A stretch of DNA of 64,000 nt from Ekhidna sp964289745. Lineage in GTDB: Bacteria > Bacteroidota > Bacteroidia > Cytophagales > Cyclobacteriaceae. Positions 53,978 to 63,604 of the stretch are shown here, piece after piece (within the stretch, counting starts at the first letter, position 1; every line of letters begins with the position of its first letter). Under the pieces are notes generated by a model. It saw only the letters and a program-made list of their open reading frames with translations. It was not told where the DNA came from and did no database searches. The stretch covers positions 1,426,001 through 1,490,000 of the forward strand of contig CAXYMM010000001.1 of the NCBI GenBank assembly GCA_964289745.1. The letters run 5' to 3'. The position numbers and the translations under genes were made by a program.

Positions 53978-55897
53978 TTATATTGAGAGCCTCATTTTGC
54001 TATTCATTTTATGTAGTAGTTCGAAAACGGATTGATACTGTCCCTTTTTCTGGATAAAGGAGAGCATCTCTCCAAAAAAAGTATCCTGCGCAATCGTAGC
54101 AGAATCCCCAATAATTACAAGCCTATACCTTGCGCGAGTCATTGCCACATTCATTCTACGATATTCTTTTAAGAAACCTATTTCTCCATTTAGATTAGAT
54201 CTTACCAAAGAGATATATATTATATCTCGCTCTTGGCCTTGAAAGGCATCCACACTGTTAATATCAATTTGCTCCATAAAAGGAGTGAGCAAAGAAGATT
54301 GTCTTATTTCTTTGGTGAGAAGCTCTATTTGTGCGCGATATGGTGTTATAATGCCGACAGATCTATCTTCGATTTTTTCCATTTCCAAAAGCTCGATTAG
54401 TAGCCTGGCTTCTTCTTCATTAAACGTACTCAGTGTTTCTTTTTTTTCTTTTTCATCATAGCCTGCTCCAGCAGTATCGACCCATCCAATTGGAATTTCG
54501 AATGGATTAGGACGATCCAAAATATTTTGAGAAGCTCTCAATTTTCCTCCATAAAATTTTTGACTAGAAAAACCCATAATCTCAGGGTGCATACGGTACT
54601 GTTCCTCCAGCATTGTTACTCCTTCTGGCTGATTTTCGATACCCTTAGCAAAAAGTGTATGAGATAGCCCTTCTTTAGCTGCTTCGATTGATTTAATGGT
54701 AGGTGGTAATTGATGATGATCTCCTGACATAATCACGCGATGCGCTCGTAGAATGGGAATCCAGATAGCCGCTTCTAATGCCTGAGAGGACTCATCGATA
54801 AAAACAGTCTTGAAAGACTTTCCCTTGATCAATCGATGGCTAGCTCCAGTAATTGTACACGAAATTACTTCTGCCTTATCCAACATGATTTCGGTAATGT
54901 AGTCTTCCAGCTCTCTTGACTCTCTTTTTAAGGCTTTTGACTCTTTAAAAAGCAAATTGCGTTGTTTTCGTTCTAACTGCCCAAAGTTTCGTTTATACTT
55001 TTCTGCCATTGAACGATACTCGTCAGACTGTTTTCTCATTTCCTTTAATCTGTGAAAATCTGGATGTTTGCTCATTTTTACATCAAGACTATTCTCAATC
55101 ACATTTGGAGTGAGGCGAGCAGGGTGACCTAACCTCAAGGTATTTACTCCTTCATCAACCAGCCGCTCCACAAGCAAATCGACTGCCGCATTACTTGGGG
55201 CACATACTAAAACCTGTCTTTCGATACGCACTACCTCTTTAATACACTTAACCAGTGTAGTTGTCTTTCCTGTGCCAGGAGGGCCATGTACAAAGGCAAC
55301 ATCGATGGCTGATTTGATTTTGGAAAATGCACGATTCTGAACCTCGTTGAGAGAAGGAAGGCCATACGCCTGGGAGCTTCCAAAACTTGCCTTCTTTAGC
55401 CCGTATAATGTATCTCTTAGTTCCGAGATTCTGTTATTGCTGGCCTTAAGCACAGTATTGATGGCGTGATTCATTTCGTGGTAAGTACCATCGTCAAATA
55501 AAAGATTTACTCCGAGCTTATGCTGATCTATCCAATCAGGTAAGTACGACTGGTTCAATATGATGCGCATTTTTTCCTCTTTTAAGTAGCTAATTACCCC
55601 TGTAATTATTTTTTCTTTATCCTCAGCCCCTGCAAAAAGTCCGACTACCATTCCAACTTGAAAGGCGTTTTTATTTTGGTCGGTAGTCTTTTTTTGAATT
55701 TCGATAGTCAGCAATTCTCCTGAACTTATAAAGTGGTTGGTTATCGAAATGGGATACCAGCTTACGCCATTTTTCTTTCGATCATCAATGGCTTTGTTCA
55801 TCATTCGCTCCTGATAAAAGGCATAATCTGCCGCTTTTTCTTTTTTGAGTAAAGCTAGTTGCAGCTCAAGGTGCTGTTGGATATCTTCGGATTTCAT
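53978..55897 (-). CDS. Superfamily 1 DNA/RNA helicase (Dna2/NAM7/IGHMBP2-like)
   Basis: 639 residues. An N-terminal OB-like domain is followed by two RecA-like folds. Walker A is HGPPGTGKTTT at about residue 206-216; motif II VFIDESSQA; motif III SGDHHQLPPTI; then EEQYRMHPEIMGF, DAFQGQERDIIYISLVRSN and NVAMTRARYRLV. This is a 5'-3' helicase group active on DNA or RNA in repair or RNA metabolism. It stands between guaB and a divergent FAD-oxidoreductase gene 33 bases away. Confidence 0.9.
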   Translation of the reverse strand: MKSEDIQQHLELQLALLKKEKAADYAFYQERMMNKAIDDRKKNGVSWYPISITNHFISSGELLTIEIQKKTTDQNKNAFQVGMVVGLFAGAEDKEKIITGVISYLKEEKMRIILNQSYLPDWIDQHKLGVNLLFDDGTYHEMNHAINTVLKASNNRISELRDTLYGLKKASFGSSQAYGLPSLNEVQNRAFSKIKSAIDVAFVHGPPGTGKTTTLVKCIKEVVRIERQVLVCAPSNAAVDLLVERLVDEGVNTLRLGHPARLTPNVIENSLDVKMSKHPDFHRLKEMRKQSDEYRSMAEKYKRNFGQLERKQRNLLFKESKALKRESRELEDYITEIMLDKAEVISCTITGASHRLIKGKSFKTVFIDESSQALEAAIWIPILRAHRVIMSGDHHQLPPTIKSIEAAKEGLSHTLFAKGIENQPEGVTMLEEQYRMHPEIMGFSSQKFYGGKLRASQNILDRPNPFEIPIGWVDTAGAGYDEKEKKETLSTFNEEEARLLIELLEMEKIEDRSVGIITPYRAQIELLTKEIRQSSLLTPFMEQIDINSVDAFQGQERDIIYISLVRSNLNGEIGFLKEYRRMNVAMTRARYRLVIIGDSATIAQDTFFGEMLSFIQKKGQYQSVFELLHKMNSKMRLSI

Positions 55898-55930
55898 CAG
55901 AATAAAAACACTAAAACCTAAAGATGGTTA

Positions 55931-57202
55931 ATGAATGCAATGGAATCTATAAAAAGAATTAAAATAAATATTGTAGGAGCTGGAATCAGTGGGCTGATCG
56001 CAGCAATTAATATGGAAAAGTTTGGCTACCAAACTACTTTATTAGAAGCTGATTCTATTGCAGGCGGTCGGGTGCAAACGGATATTGTAGACGGCTACCA
56101 ATTGGATCATGGTTTTCAAGTGTTGCTGGATGCGTACCCAATGGTAAACGAATACTTGGATACAGAGGCGTTGGAACTCCAAAAACTAAGCCCAGGTGCT
56201 GTGCTATTTGAAAGTGGTAAAGGCACGGCTTTTGGAGACCCTCTACGTGAATCTCGTTACTTATTCTCTACATTGTTTTCGAGCGTCGCAACTATATCAG
56301 ATAAGATCAAAATTTTAAAACTCAGAAATACGTTACGTAAAAAAAACATCCGAGAAATTTTTGAAAGCGATCAAGTATCCACAAATGAATATTTACACAA
56401 ACATGGATTTTCAGAAAGTGTTATTTCTCATTTTTTCAGCCCCTTCTTCTCAGGAATATTTCTTGAAAATAGGCTGACTACTTCTTCCAGAATGTTCGAG
56501 TTCGTTTATAAAATGTTTTCAGAGGGGAGTGCCACAATCCCCAAAGCGGGTATGAAAGCAATTCCTGAACAACTTGTTTCGTTGCTTCATCATTCAAAGA
56601 TCATTTACAATGCCCGTGTCTCTAATGTAAGCGGCAATGGCATTGAACTAGAAGATGGAACATATCTTGAGGGTGATTTTACAATAGTTGCCACAGATCC
56701 TGAAAAAATCATTAACAATTACATTTCATCACTTCAATGGAAGTCTTGCGATAACTTATACTTTACAACGAAAACCAGAATCATTGACAAACCCATTATT
56801 GGTTTGAAAAGTATTAATAACGGATACGTAAATAACATATTCTACCCGACCAGCATCGGCACCTCTACTAAAGGAGATAATGAGCTCTTATCTGTAACGG
56901 TGGTTAAAGACCATGAGTTAGGAGAAGAAGAGTTAACTAAAGCGGTTCAAAAAGAATTGAACGAACATTTTGGGATAGAGAATTTGCGTTTTCTTAAGCA
57001 ATATCGTATAAAAAAAGCCTTACCCATAGTAGAAGGTGTTAGCTATCAAAGGGATGCAAGTGAAAGCCAATTGACCGAGCAAATAGCACTTGCAGGAGAT
57101 CACCTACTTAATGGTTCTTTGAACGCAGCTATGCAATCTGGAGAGTCTGCGGCACAAATTGCCCATCATTATTGCCAAACTAGCTTAACCCACGCCAACT
57201 GA
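55931..57202 (+). CDS. FAD-dependent amine-oxidase-like oxidoreductase
   Basis: 423 residues. Dinucleotide-binding NIVGAGISGLIAAINMEKFG, then LLEADSIAGGRVQTD with the GG motif and YQLDHGFQVLLDAYP; ends in LAGDHLLNGSLNAAMQSGES. This is the layout of the protoporphyrinogen-oxidase/phytoene-desaturase superfamily. Substrate unknown. It shares one base with the lipoprotein gene that follows. Confidence 0.87.
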   Translation: MNAMESIKRIKINIVGAGISGLIAAINMEKFGYQTTLLEADSIAGGRVQTDIVDGYQLDHGFQVLLDAYPMVNEYLDTEALELQKLSPGAVLFESGKGTAFGDPLRESRYLFSTLFSSVATISDKIKILKLRNTLRKKNIREIFESDQVSTNEYLHKHGFSESVISHFFSPFFSGIFLENRLTTSSRMFEFVYKMFSEGSATIPKAGMKAIPEQLVSLLHHSKIIYNARVSNVSGNGIELEDGTYLEGDFTIVATDPEKIINNYISSLQWKSCDNLYFTTKTRIIDKPIIGLKSINNGYVNNIFYPTSIGTSTKGDNELLSVTVVKDHELGEEELTKAVQKELNEHFGIENLRFLKQYRIKKALPIVEGVSYQRDASESQLTEQIALAGDHLLNGSLNAAMQSGESAAQIAHHYCQTSLTHAN

Positions 57203-57519
57203 TGAAAAAAATTAATAAACGACTTTTAGTCCTTTTGTTTGTTGTTTTTGTTATTCTCGGCTGTCCTTCTGATCAAAAATTTGCCGAGCGGTTACATCAA
57301 GATTACGGTTATTCCCATGGTCAAAATTTAAGTATCGACCAACTTAGAGAAATGGGGAGCAGCCGATATCAATCGTATATCTTATTTAGCACTTACAACT
57401 ATAAATTTGGAAGTATTAGTGTGAGCTATTGGGGTGCTGGTTTCATGACTTTCTCACTCCAAAGGACTAAGCCAAAAAGTAAAAAAATTCATCAAGAGAA
57501 TAACACTTCCATATCATGA
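57202..57519 (+). CDS. Small lipoprotein of unknown function
   Basis: 105 residues with a basic N-terminus, hydrophobic stretch and lipobox (VILGC). The rest, with aromatic-rich SSRYQSYILFSTYNYKFGSI, is not recognised. It is coupled to the FAD-oxidoreductase gene by a TGATG overlap. Confidence 0.65.
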   Translation: MKKINKRLLVLLFVVFVILGCPSDQKFAERLHQDYGYSHGQNLSIDQLREMGSSRYQSYILFSTYNYKFGSISVSYWGAGFMTFSLQRTKPKSKKIHQENNTSIS

Positions 57520-57822
57520 TTTAACTGACTCCTCTACATTTTAAGATACATGTATGCTCTATTAAAGTAGTTGTCCTTTTTTAAAGAAAGAAGTTTGGAA
57601 GTGACCAGATAATCCTAAAAAATTTACTGAAACGCAGGGATGATCCTGTAAAGTTGCGTTTTATGTATGAATAAGAAGATAACTAAACCATTAATAAGAG
57701 TACAGTTAATTCTTATATTAAGTCCTCGTTCTACAAAATTTGGGATCAACTTAACAAGTTTTGCCAACGTAAATTAAAAAAAGGACTATCAAAAGCCATG
57801 GATCAGACGAATAAGTAAACAC
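57520..57822. other. Short gap with a possible gene tail
   Basis: 303 bases. One plus-strand frame ends in SSFYKIWDQLNKFCQRKLKK before TAA at about 57818, which looks like a fragment of coding sequence without a start. Nothing else seen. Confidence 0.3.
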
Positions 57823-58743
57823 CTATTTTGTTGGGAAATAGATGACTGTTTCCAAATCTTTATCGGCCACACTTTTGGGGTCATTAAGGTATATTTCGAA
57901 AGGAGCTACCTTTTTATTGTATCGTATTTCCTTGTTCCGATTCATCGTGTAAAGGGTGGCCCACGCATTGCCCAAATGCTGATAAGACCCAGTATGTTTT
58001 AGCGCATAAGAAGTGATCGTCGGTATATTTCCGGTTGTGATTTCATCGGGGAGATTTTCAGGCACTTCATCCACACTTACTGCAGCAGTATAGGATACTT
58101 TCCCTTTTGGGATATCCCATTTATGATAAATGGTCATGGTATTTTTTGGCGATACGATCCCTTGATCTACTAATGCATTCAATTTGGTAAAATCTTGCTC
58201 CATTTTTTCTCCTATATTGTCAAGAGAACAATCCGTTTTAATACCGATCCAATTTGTTTCTGAAAATTCTTTATTGCCAATAAAGTCTATTTTAGAAGGA
58301 ACCTCTCCGTTCTCTACATACGCTTTTAACATATCCAACCCACGCTCATAGTCAGAACCTACAAATGCTTCCATCATTTTTTTCATAAAGAATAAGAAGA
58401 ACGGAAGGCTACTATCCATTTTCCAGGTCACTTTTGTAGTATTGCCTTCTTGTGCCAAATGAAAGCTGGTCTTTGCCTTGGACTTCCAGGGCTTCAAAAA
58501 ATTTAAATCGTAATCGATAAACTGATTTTCTATCTCTTCACAAATTTTCATGTTTCCAGACCCAGTTCGCTTGCCTTCCCATTCGTAAGATTTTGCATCG
58601 GAAGCAACAGTAACCCTTACTTCAGGTTCCATTAACAACCACGGCGACCAAGGTTGCCAGTCGTTGAAGTTACTTATTACTTTGTAAATTTTAAACAACG
58701 GAGCTTCAATATTGATTGAGCGTTTTACTTGCATTTTCGACAT
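57823..58743 (-). CDS. SRPBCC domain fused to a GyrI-like effector-binding domain
   Basis: 306 residues. The first 150 form an SRPBCC fold (SINIEAPLFKIYKVISNFND, WQPWSPWLLMEP); the second part is a GyrI-like/AraC effector-binding domain (ITSYALKHTGSYQHLGNAWA, FEIYLNDPKSV). The fusion occurs widely in Bacteroidota; both halves bind small molecules. No catalytic residues can be named. Confidence 0.8.
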   Translation of the reverse strand: MSKMQVKRSINIEAPLFKIYKVISNFNDWQPWSPWLLMEPEVRVTVASDAKSYEWEGKRTGSGNMKICEEIENQFIDYDLNFLKPWKSKAKTSFHLAQEGNTTKVTWKMDSSLPFFLFFMKKMMEAFVGSDYERGLDMLKAYVENGEVPSKIDFIGNKEFSETNWIGIKTDCSLDNIGEKMEQDFTKLNALVDQGIVSPKNTMTIYHKWDIPKGKVSYTAAVSVDEVPENLPDEITTGNIPTITSYALKHTGSYQHLGNAWATLYTMNRNKEIRYNKKVAPFEIYLNDPKSVADKDLETVIYFPTK

Positions 58744-58872
58744 AGCAGATTGGTGTTTCGTTAAAAATTGGTAATGTTAAGATAGCACCTTCCAAGCGTT
58801 CTTTCCAAAATTGATTATCACTAATTTATTAAGAATAGCGAATATTTCATTTAGAGGAATATAATTGCATAT

Positions 58873-59091
58873 ATGAAGAAATCAATGCTTATTTGAAGGG
58901 AGTGTAATAGAGCTAAAATTGAGGATGAAATTAGAAAAACTCATAGATATAAAAACCAACTTGAAGAAAGAGGTAATCCGGAAGAAATAAATGATATTTA
59001 TGCTTCTTTACTCCTTTTATCGGATGTAGCTAGAAATATCGAAAAAATAACCAAGTTAGAATATGATGAGCTATATAAGAAACTCAATTGA
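58873..59091 (+). pseudogene. Small gene interrupted by an in-frame TGA, upstream of the DUF262 nuclease
   Basis: From ATG 58873 the frame reads MKKSMLI, then TGA at 58894, then continues to a stop at 59089-59091 with a convincing helical, charged sequence (AKIEDEIRKTHRYKNQLEER, DIYASLLLLSDVARNIEKI). No other start codon exists after the TGA. It lies 39 bases before the DUF262 gene. An early nonsense change, base-call error or unusual start are the options. Confidence 0.4.
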
Positions 59092-59130
59092 GATTAGTAT
59101 GAAGTAAAATAAAAATGAAAATATAGAATT

Positions 59131-60960
59131 TTGGCAAAAGATATAGAACCAAAACTGAAACTTATAAGTGATTATTTAAAACTTGACGATAATCAAAATT
59201 TTGTAATACCAGAATACCAACGTGGCTATTCATGGAATATTAGCCAGTGCGATAAGTTGTGGCAAGATATTGAAGCATTTATCGAAACGGATTCAAAAGA
59301 TCCTTATTTTTTTGGAACTATAATTATCAATTGTTCCGATGAAAATAAGTACAGCTTAATCGATGGACAACAACGTACAACTACCTTTTTGTTGTTATTG
59401 AAGGCATTGCTTCTTAGACTCCAAGATGTTTTAGATAATTTTCAAAGAGATTCCCAGTCAGAAGCATTGGAGGAAGGACTTAAAGAAAATAGAAATAAAA
59501 TTATTAGAATTTTATATAAAGCTGAGGTTGAGAAGCGTTTTGAGATATTAAAAAACTGGAATTGTGTAGAAGGAATTTTGATATTGGAAAACCTATCTAT
59601 AAATGAACAATATAAAGAGGAGGTAAAACAAATAATTGAATCGAAAAACTTTCAAGTCGCAGAAAAAATCGTCCATAAAATACCTCGAAAGCAAAAAGAA
59701 AATAAATATACTAACCACTTTAGAAATTTTAAGTTCTTTCACGGCAAACTGTTTGATAAATCAGAATCACAACTAAATACTTTTGCGAAGATTTTCTTAG
59801 AAAAATGTCAAGTAATAGAAATAAGAAGTTGGCAAATTGAACAAGCGATAACGATGTTCAATTCTCTTAATTCTACGGGAATGCCTCTTTCTGATGCAGA
59901 TATAATTTCAGCACAGCTATATTCAAATGCGGGTAATGATAAATCGGAATTTAATATTCAGTGGGAAAGTATAAATAAACTGGCTAGTGATTTAAATAGT
60001 AGAAAGCTTATTGATATTGATGGAGTACTTCAGCAGTTTATGTATATTAATCGTGCAAATAATAAAGAGTATTTGACATATAATAAAGAAGGAAAAACTT
60101 CAATCAATGTCACAACCCCTGGACTAAGACGTTATTATACTGATGTAAAGAAGGAGTTGCTAAGCGAGCCATTAGAATTGTGTAGTAAATTATCAATGAT
60201 TGTAAATACTTGGAATGAAATTAAAGATTATTCCTTAGTAAAATTACTTCTGAAATTTAATGAGAATACTAAGTTATTTTTAGCAAGCTATTTATTTCGT
60301 TATGACCTAAAAGAAATAAATAAAGAAAAAATTGAGGGCATGATAGAATTGCTATTGCGTCTTTTTACAATATTGGAATTAAGTGATATCGGTTATTCAA
60401 GCTCAAAATTTAAGACATTCTTATTCGGTGAGAACATCAAATTAGTTGATAAGAATATTACAATTGAAAGTATCGAAAAAGACTTCAATGAACACATTAA
60501 GAGTAATTGGGATAAACAGAGTGTTGAAGAAGCAATAATTGATTACGAAAAAAATATTCTTGTTTTCCTAAATGAGTATCTGTATTCGAAAGAGAACAAC
60601 ATTGAATTTGACTTTGCAGAGAACGTAAATATAGAACACATTATGCCAGCAAGTGGTAAAAATATATCCATAATAAGGCAAGATGCGGGTATTGAAGATC
60701 AGGAGGAGTTTTTAGCTGTTGTTAATAAATTAGGGAATAAAATATTGCTTGAAGAAAATATAAACAAGTCGATAGGCAATGAATGGTTTAAGACAAAAAA
60801 GCAAACATCGATCAAGAATAAATCAGGATATAAAGATAGCAGTTATTCAATAGCGATAGATTTAACAAATTACCCAAAAGACACCTGGACAAAAGAAGAT
60901 ATTGAAGACTCAACGAAAAAATCAGTTGAAAGAATAAAGAAATTTATATTTAACGAGTAA
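59131..60960 (+). CDS. GmrSD-like DUF262-DUF1524 nuclease
   Basis: 609 residues, TTG start. N-terminal DUF262: IPEYQRGYSW (26-35) and the nucleotide-binding DGQQR (78-82). Long helical middle part. C-terminal DUF1524 with an HNH-type NVNIEHIMPASGKN near 500-513 and LGNKILLEENINKSIG. This is the GmrSD arrangement in one chain. GmrSD is a type IV restriction enzyme that cuts modified (for example glucosylated) phage DNA; related proteins act in other defence systems. The gene is AT-richer than its neighbours, which suggests transfer. Confidence 0.9.
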   Translation: MAKDIEPKLKLISDYLKLDDNQNFVIPEYQRGYSWNISQCDKLWQDIEAFIETDSKDPYFFGTIIINCSDENKYSLIDGQQRTTTFLLLLKALLLRLQDVLDNFQRDSQSEALEEGLKENRNKIIRILYKAEVEKRFEILKNWNCVEGILILENLSINEQYKEEVKQIIESKNFQVAEKIVHKIPRKQKENKYTNHFRNFKFFHGKLFDKSESQLNTFAKIFLEKCQVIEIRSWQIEQAITMFNSLNSTGMPLSDADIISAQLYSNAGNDKSEFNIQWESINKLASDLNSRKLIDIDGVLQQFMYINRANNKEYLTYNKEGKTSINVTTPGLRRYYTDVKKELLSEPLELCSKLSMIVNTWNEIKDYSLVKLLLKFNENTKLFLASYLFRYDLKEINKEKIEGMIELLLRLFTILELSDIGYSSSKFKTFLFGENIKLVDKNITIESIEKDFNEHIKSNWDKQSVEEAIIDYEKNILVFLNEYLYSKENNIEFDFAENVNIEHIMPASGKNISIIRQDAGIEDQEEFLAVVNKLGNKILLEENINKSIGNEWFKTKKQTSIKNKSGYKDSSYSIAIDLTNYPKDTWTKEDIEDSTKKSVERIKKFIFNE

Positions 60961-61344
60961 CAGAATAAGTTAACACCAATTGCCAACAAAGCCCCACACG
61001 AATATATTTTTTTAGATAAGGTCGATAATGAGCATAGGGAGGTGTTTATTAAAATAGTTCGATTTAAAAAAGAAAAAGGGTTTTTCCCATTAATTCTATC
61101 CAATTTACCAATAAGGCGATCTAATTACAATGAAGATTATTGTAACATAACTGGTTGTAAAGCAGAATTTAAAGAATATAAATTAAAATTTCCCGTGTCT
61201 CAGTGGTTTGCAAATTTTTCAGAAAACAACTATCGATATTGGGGTGATGAGCATTGGAAAGAAGTAAAACCAAATGGCAACACAGTTAAGTATATTTCTT
61301 CTTTTTTAGAATTCTTCTTGCTCATTAGATTATACAAAGTTTGA
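60961..61344 (+). other. Open frame continuing in phase after the DUF262 stop
   Basis: Directly after the TAA the same frame runs on for 127 codons to the stop at 61342-61344, with protein-like sequence (HEYIFLDKVDNEHREVF, WGDEHWKEVKPNGNTVKY, CNITGCKAEF). No ATG starts it; the only fair start is a GTG at 61042 preceded by AGGGAGG, giving 100 residues. It may be a small gene, or a lost C-terminal extension of the nuclease. Confidence 0.35.
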
Positions 61345-61743
61345 ACAAAGAGTCAAAAAACAAAACCCTGATTTGAGGGAGTTTAGATTTGAAAGGTGTA
61401 ATGAATGAATTTTACTCTAAATGAGGTAAACATATTAGTATCTTAACAAGATATATAAAGGGAAAAACAAGGAATTTTACAAAAAATACACCTAATATTA
61501 TCTCATTAGTTTTTAAATTTGGATAAAAATGCCTCTACATCAATAACCTATAAATTCATTTTGCTTTTCGCTTTGAAAAGTAATAAATTTTCTTTTTATT
61601 TATTAATTCTTTTTTTAGTAATATCCTCAGTTGTACAGCGTTTTCAAGAAGAAATTAGTTTTCTATTGAAAAATCAAACTAGAGTTAAACATGCCATGAC
61701 ATATAAAAGATGCATAATAGATTTATCTTAAAGGCAGTTATAA
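61345..61743. other. AT-rich gap before the OmpA-family gene
   Basis: About 400 bases. One 70-codon frame (61519-61731, TTG start) encodes a hydrophobic stretch that might be one membrane segment; I do not trust it. No RNA or repeat recognised. Confidence 0.3.
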
Positions 61744-63237
61744 ATGTTGAAAAATCTAACAACACTTATTTTACTTATTTTATCTAGCTCGTTAGGTGCT
61801 CAAGTCAAGTTTCGAGGAAAGGCTAGAGCTATTACTCAAATCAATTCAGAAAAGGGGCAAAACTACTTCATAATAAGCAGCACGAGCAACAATTTGGCCT
61901 ACACGCAAGAAGGGACAAACCTGCCTAAGCCTTTTGAAGAAGTACGATTCTTACTTGATAGTATTCCTTATCGAGCGATTGTATTTAATGATGATTTGAA
62001 TGAAAAAGGAATGTCTAGTCCCATTGGCTACATTTCTAAAAAAGAGTTGATTTATTCAGAGGTGGTTTACGAAAAAGGAATCTATAAGTCATCTATCAAA
62101 ATCCTAAATCTTGAAAATGGAGAAAGCCAAACAATAAATACTCCATTTTTTAAGAGTATTGGCTCTATTCAAAGCGGATGTCTATCCACAAAAAAAGACT
62201 TCATTTTGCTTAGTTTGGAGACAATCAGAAATAACGGGGTGGAAGATTTATACGTGCTAAAGAAAAAGCTAAATGGTACGTGGAGTAGCCCGATCAACCT
62301 TGGCAGTACAATAAACAGCAAGTTTCAGGAGATAACACCTTTTCTAGCCGAGGATAATCAAACACTCTTTTTTGCCTCAAATAGAAAAGGAGGAAAAGGG
62401 AGCTTCGATATTTATTCTTCCAAAAGATTAGATAATTCATGGAGAAGCTGGTCCAAACCTAAGTTGCTAGAAGGTGCGCTAAATACTTCTGGTTCAGAAT
62501 CTTCTTTCTTTTTTCAGAAGGATAGCAATTGGGCATTTTTTGTTCGCGCTCAGGATAGTGATGGGTATGGCGATATTTTTAGAATCAGGATAGAAAAAGA
62601 TATTCCCTTAGATACTATAAGTCTCGACAAGCAAGAAGAATTAACAATAAAAGTAGAGGACCTACCTACTATCACACTAGAAGTTGTAGATGCTCAATCT
62701 GGAAGTGCCATTTCGGCAACGATGATTTCTTCGAGGGATACGCTCACCAATACCAATGGGTTATTCCAGGTTGAAAGCCTTGACAGTAGAGAGGTCGAAA
62801 TAAAATCGACGGGTTATTTGCCAAAGCTTATTCGTTTGGACAGCACCCTTGCCAAAGGAAAGAGTACAATTGAATTGCACTCTATTGCCAAGGGAGAAAC
62901 GATCAATTTGGAGAATGTATTATTTCTCAGAGGTACTTCAAATCTGGTATTAGGTTCTGAGGAGGAGCTTAATTTGGTTGTAGAGGTGATGATGGACAAC
63001 CCCAATTTGAAGATTCTTCTTAAAGGTCATACCGACAATACAGGCGATCAGGTTCGTAATGTGAAGCTTTCCGAGGCAAGAGTGAGAACAGTCAAAGAAT
63101 ATATCCTTTCCAAGGGAATCAGTGCATATAGAGTAATAGGAAAAGGTTTTGGTGGAATTCAACCAATTGCTAGCAACGAAACGGAGGAGACACGGAAGTT
63201 AAATAGAAGAGTGGAATTCGAGATTTTGGAAAATTAG
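61744..63237 (+). CDS. OmpA-family outer membrane protein with PD40-like repeats
   Basis: 497 residues. Sec signal ending in SLGAQ; a beta-propeller-like part with PD40/TolB-type repeats (ITPFLAEDNQTLFFASNRKG, GKGSFDIYSSKRLDN); a CarboxypepD-like segment with ISATMISSRDTLTNTNGLF; then the C-terminal OmpA domain with LKGHTDNTGDQVRN and LSEARVRTVKEYILSKGI, which binds peptidoglycan. It should link the outer membrane to the cell wall. It is related to the PorE-type/Pal-like proteins of the phylum, but I cannot prove a type IX role. Confidence 0.88.
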   Translation: MLKNLTTLILLILSSSLGAQVKFRGKARAITQINSEKGQNYFIISSTSNNLAYTQEGTNLPKPFEEVRFLLDSIPYRAIVFNDDLNEKGMSSPIGYISKKELIYSEVVYEKGIYKSSIKILNLENGESQTINTPFFKSIGSIQSGCLSTKKDFILLSLETIRNNGVEDLYVLKKKLNGTWSSPINLGSTINSKFQEITPFLAEDNQTLFFASNRKGGKGSFDIYSSKRLDNSWRSWSKPKLLEGALNTSGSESSFFFQKDSNWAFFVRAQDSDGYGDIFRIRIEKDIPLDTISLDKQEELTIKVEDLPTITLEVVDAQSGSAISATMISSRDTLTNTNGLFQVESLDSREVEIKSTGYLPKLIRLDSTLAKGKSTIELHSIAKGETINLENVLFLRGTSNLVLGSEEELNLVVEVMMDNPNLKILLKGHTDNTGDQVRNVKLSEARVRTVKEYILSKGISAYRVIGKGFGGIQPIASNETEETRKLNRRVEFEILEN

Positions 63238-63395
63238 TATTCCACTCTTTTCACAATGTAGCCCCTATGCCAAATAATAACGAACACAATAATTCTGTAG
63301 TTGATTGAAAAATCCATCGAATATGAAAATCACAAATGACAGATTCGTTCTAATTATTCCTCTCTGCTTAAATAAACAAATTTCGATATCTAAAT

Positions 63396-63420
63396 AAAAA
63401 CAGCATTTAAACCTGTTTTT
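63396..63420. terminator. Inverted repeat AAAAACAG/CTGTTTTT
   Basis: Perfect 8-bp arms with a 9-base loop, ending in a T-run on the plus strand and, by symmetry, on the minus strand. It is 158 bases after the OmpA stop; the low GC of the stem makes the terminator call moderate. Confidence 0.4.
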
Positions 63421-63508
63421 ACACCAAATTTAAACGTAGTCGAATATCAGTAATATTTAGAAAGAAAGCATAGTCAGATATATAGAATTCAGTAACAGGG
63501 GTGAGCAT

Positions 63509-63517
63509 TGTGGATAA
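63509..63517 (-). promoter_or_regulatory. Consensus DnaA box TTATCCACA
   Basis: On the minus strand the sequence is exactly TTATCCACA. It lies 88 bases upstream of the dnaB ATG. I found no second perfect box in the same gap. Confidence 0.5.
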
Positions 63518-63604
63518 GATGGGGGAACTTGTTGACTACTTCCGCACTTTTGCTAATTGCTGAATCTAATTTAGTGATCTATTTCAACCTAAAAAGTTCA
63601 ATGA

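Larger units (their letters stand above)
63238..63604. other. Intergenic region upstream of dnaB
   Basis: 367 bases. It holds an AAAAACAG / CTGTTTTT inverted repeat (63396-63420) that could stop transcription from the OmpA gene, and a consensus DnaA box (63509-63517). No gene. Confidence 0.4.

Noticed and set aside
63238..63604. A replication origin.
   Set aside because: Only one perfect DnaA box was found, with no cluster of boxes and no dnaA gene in view.
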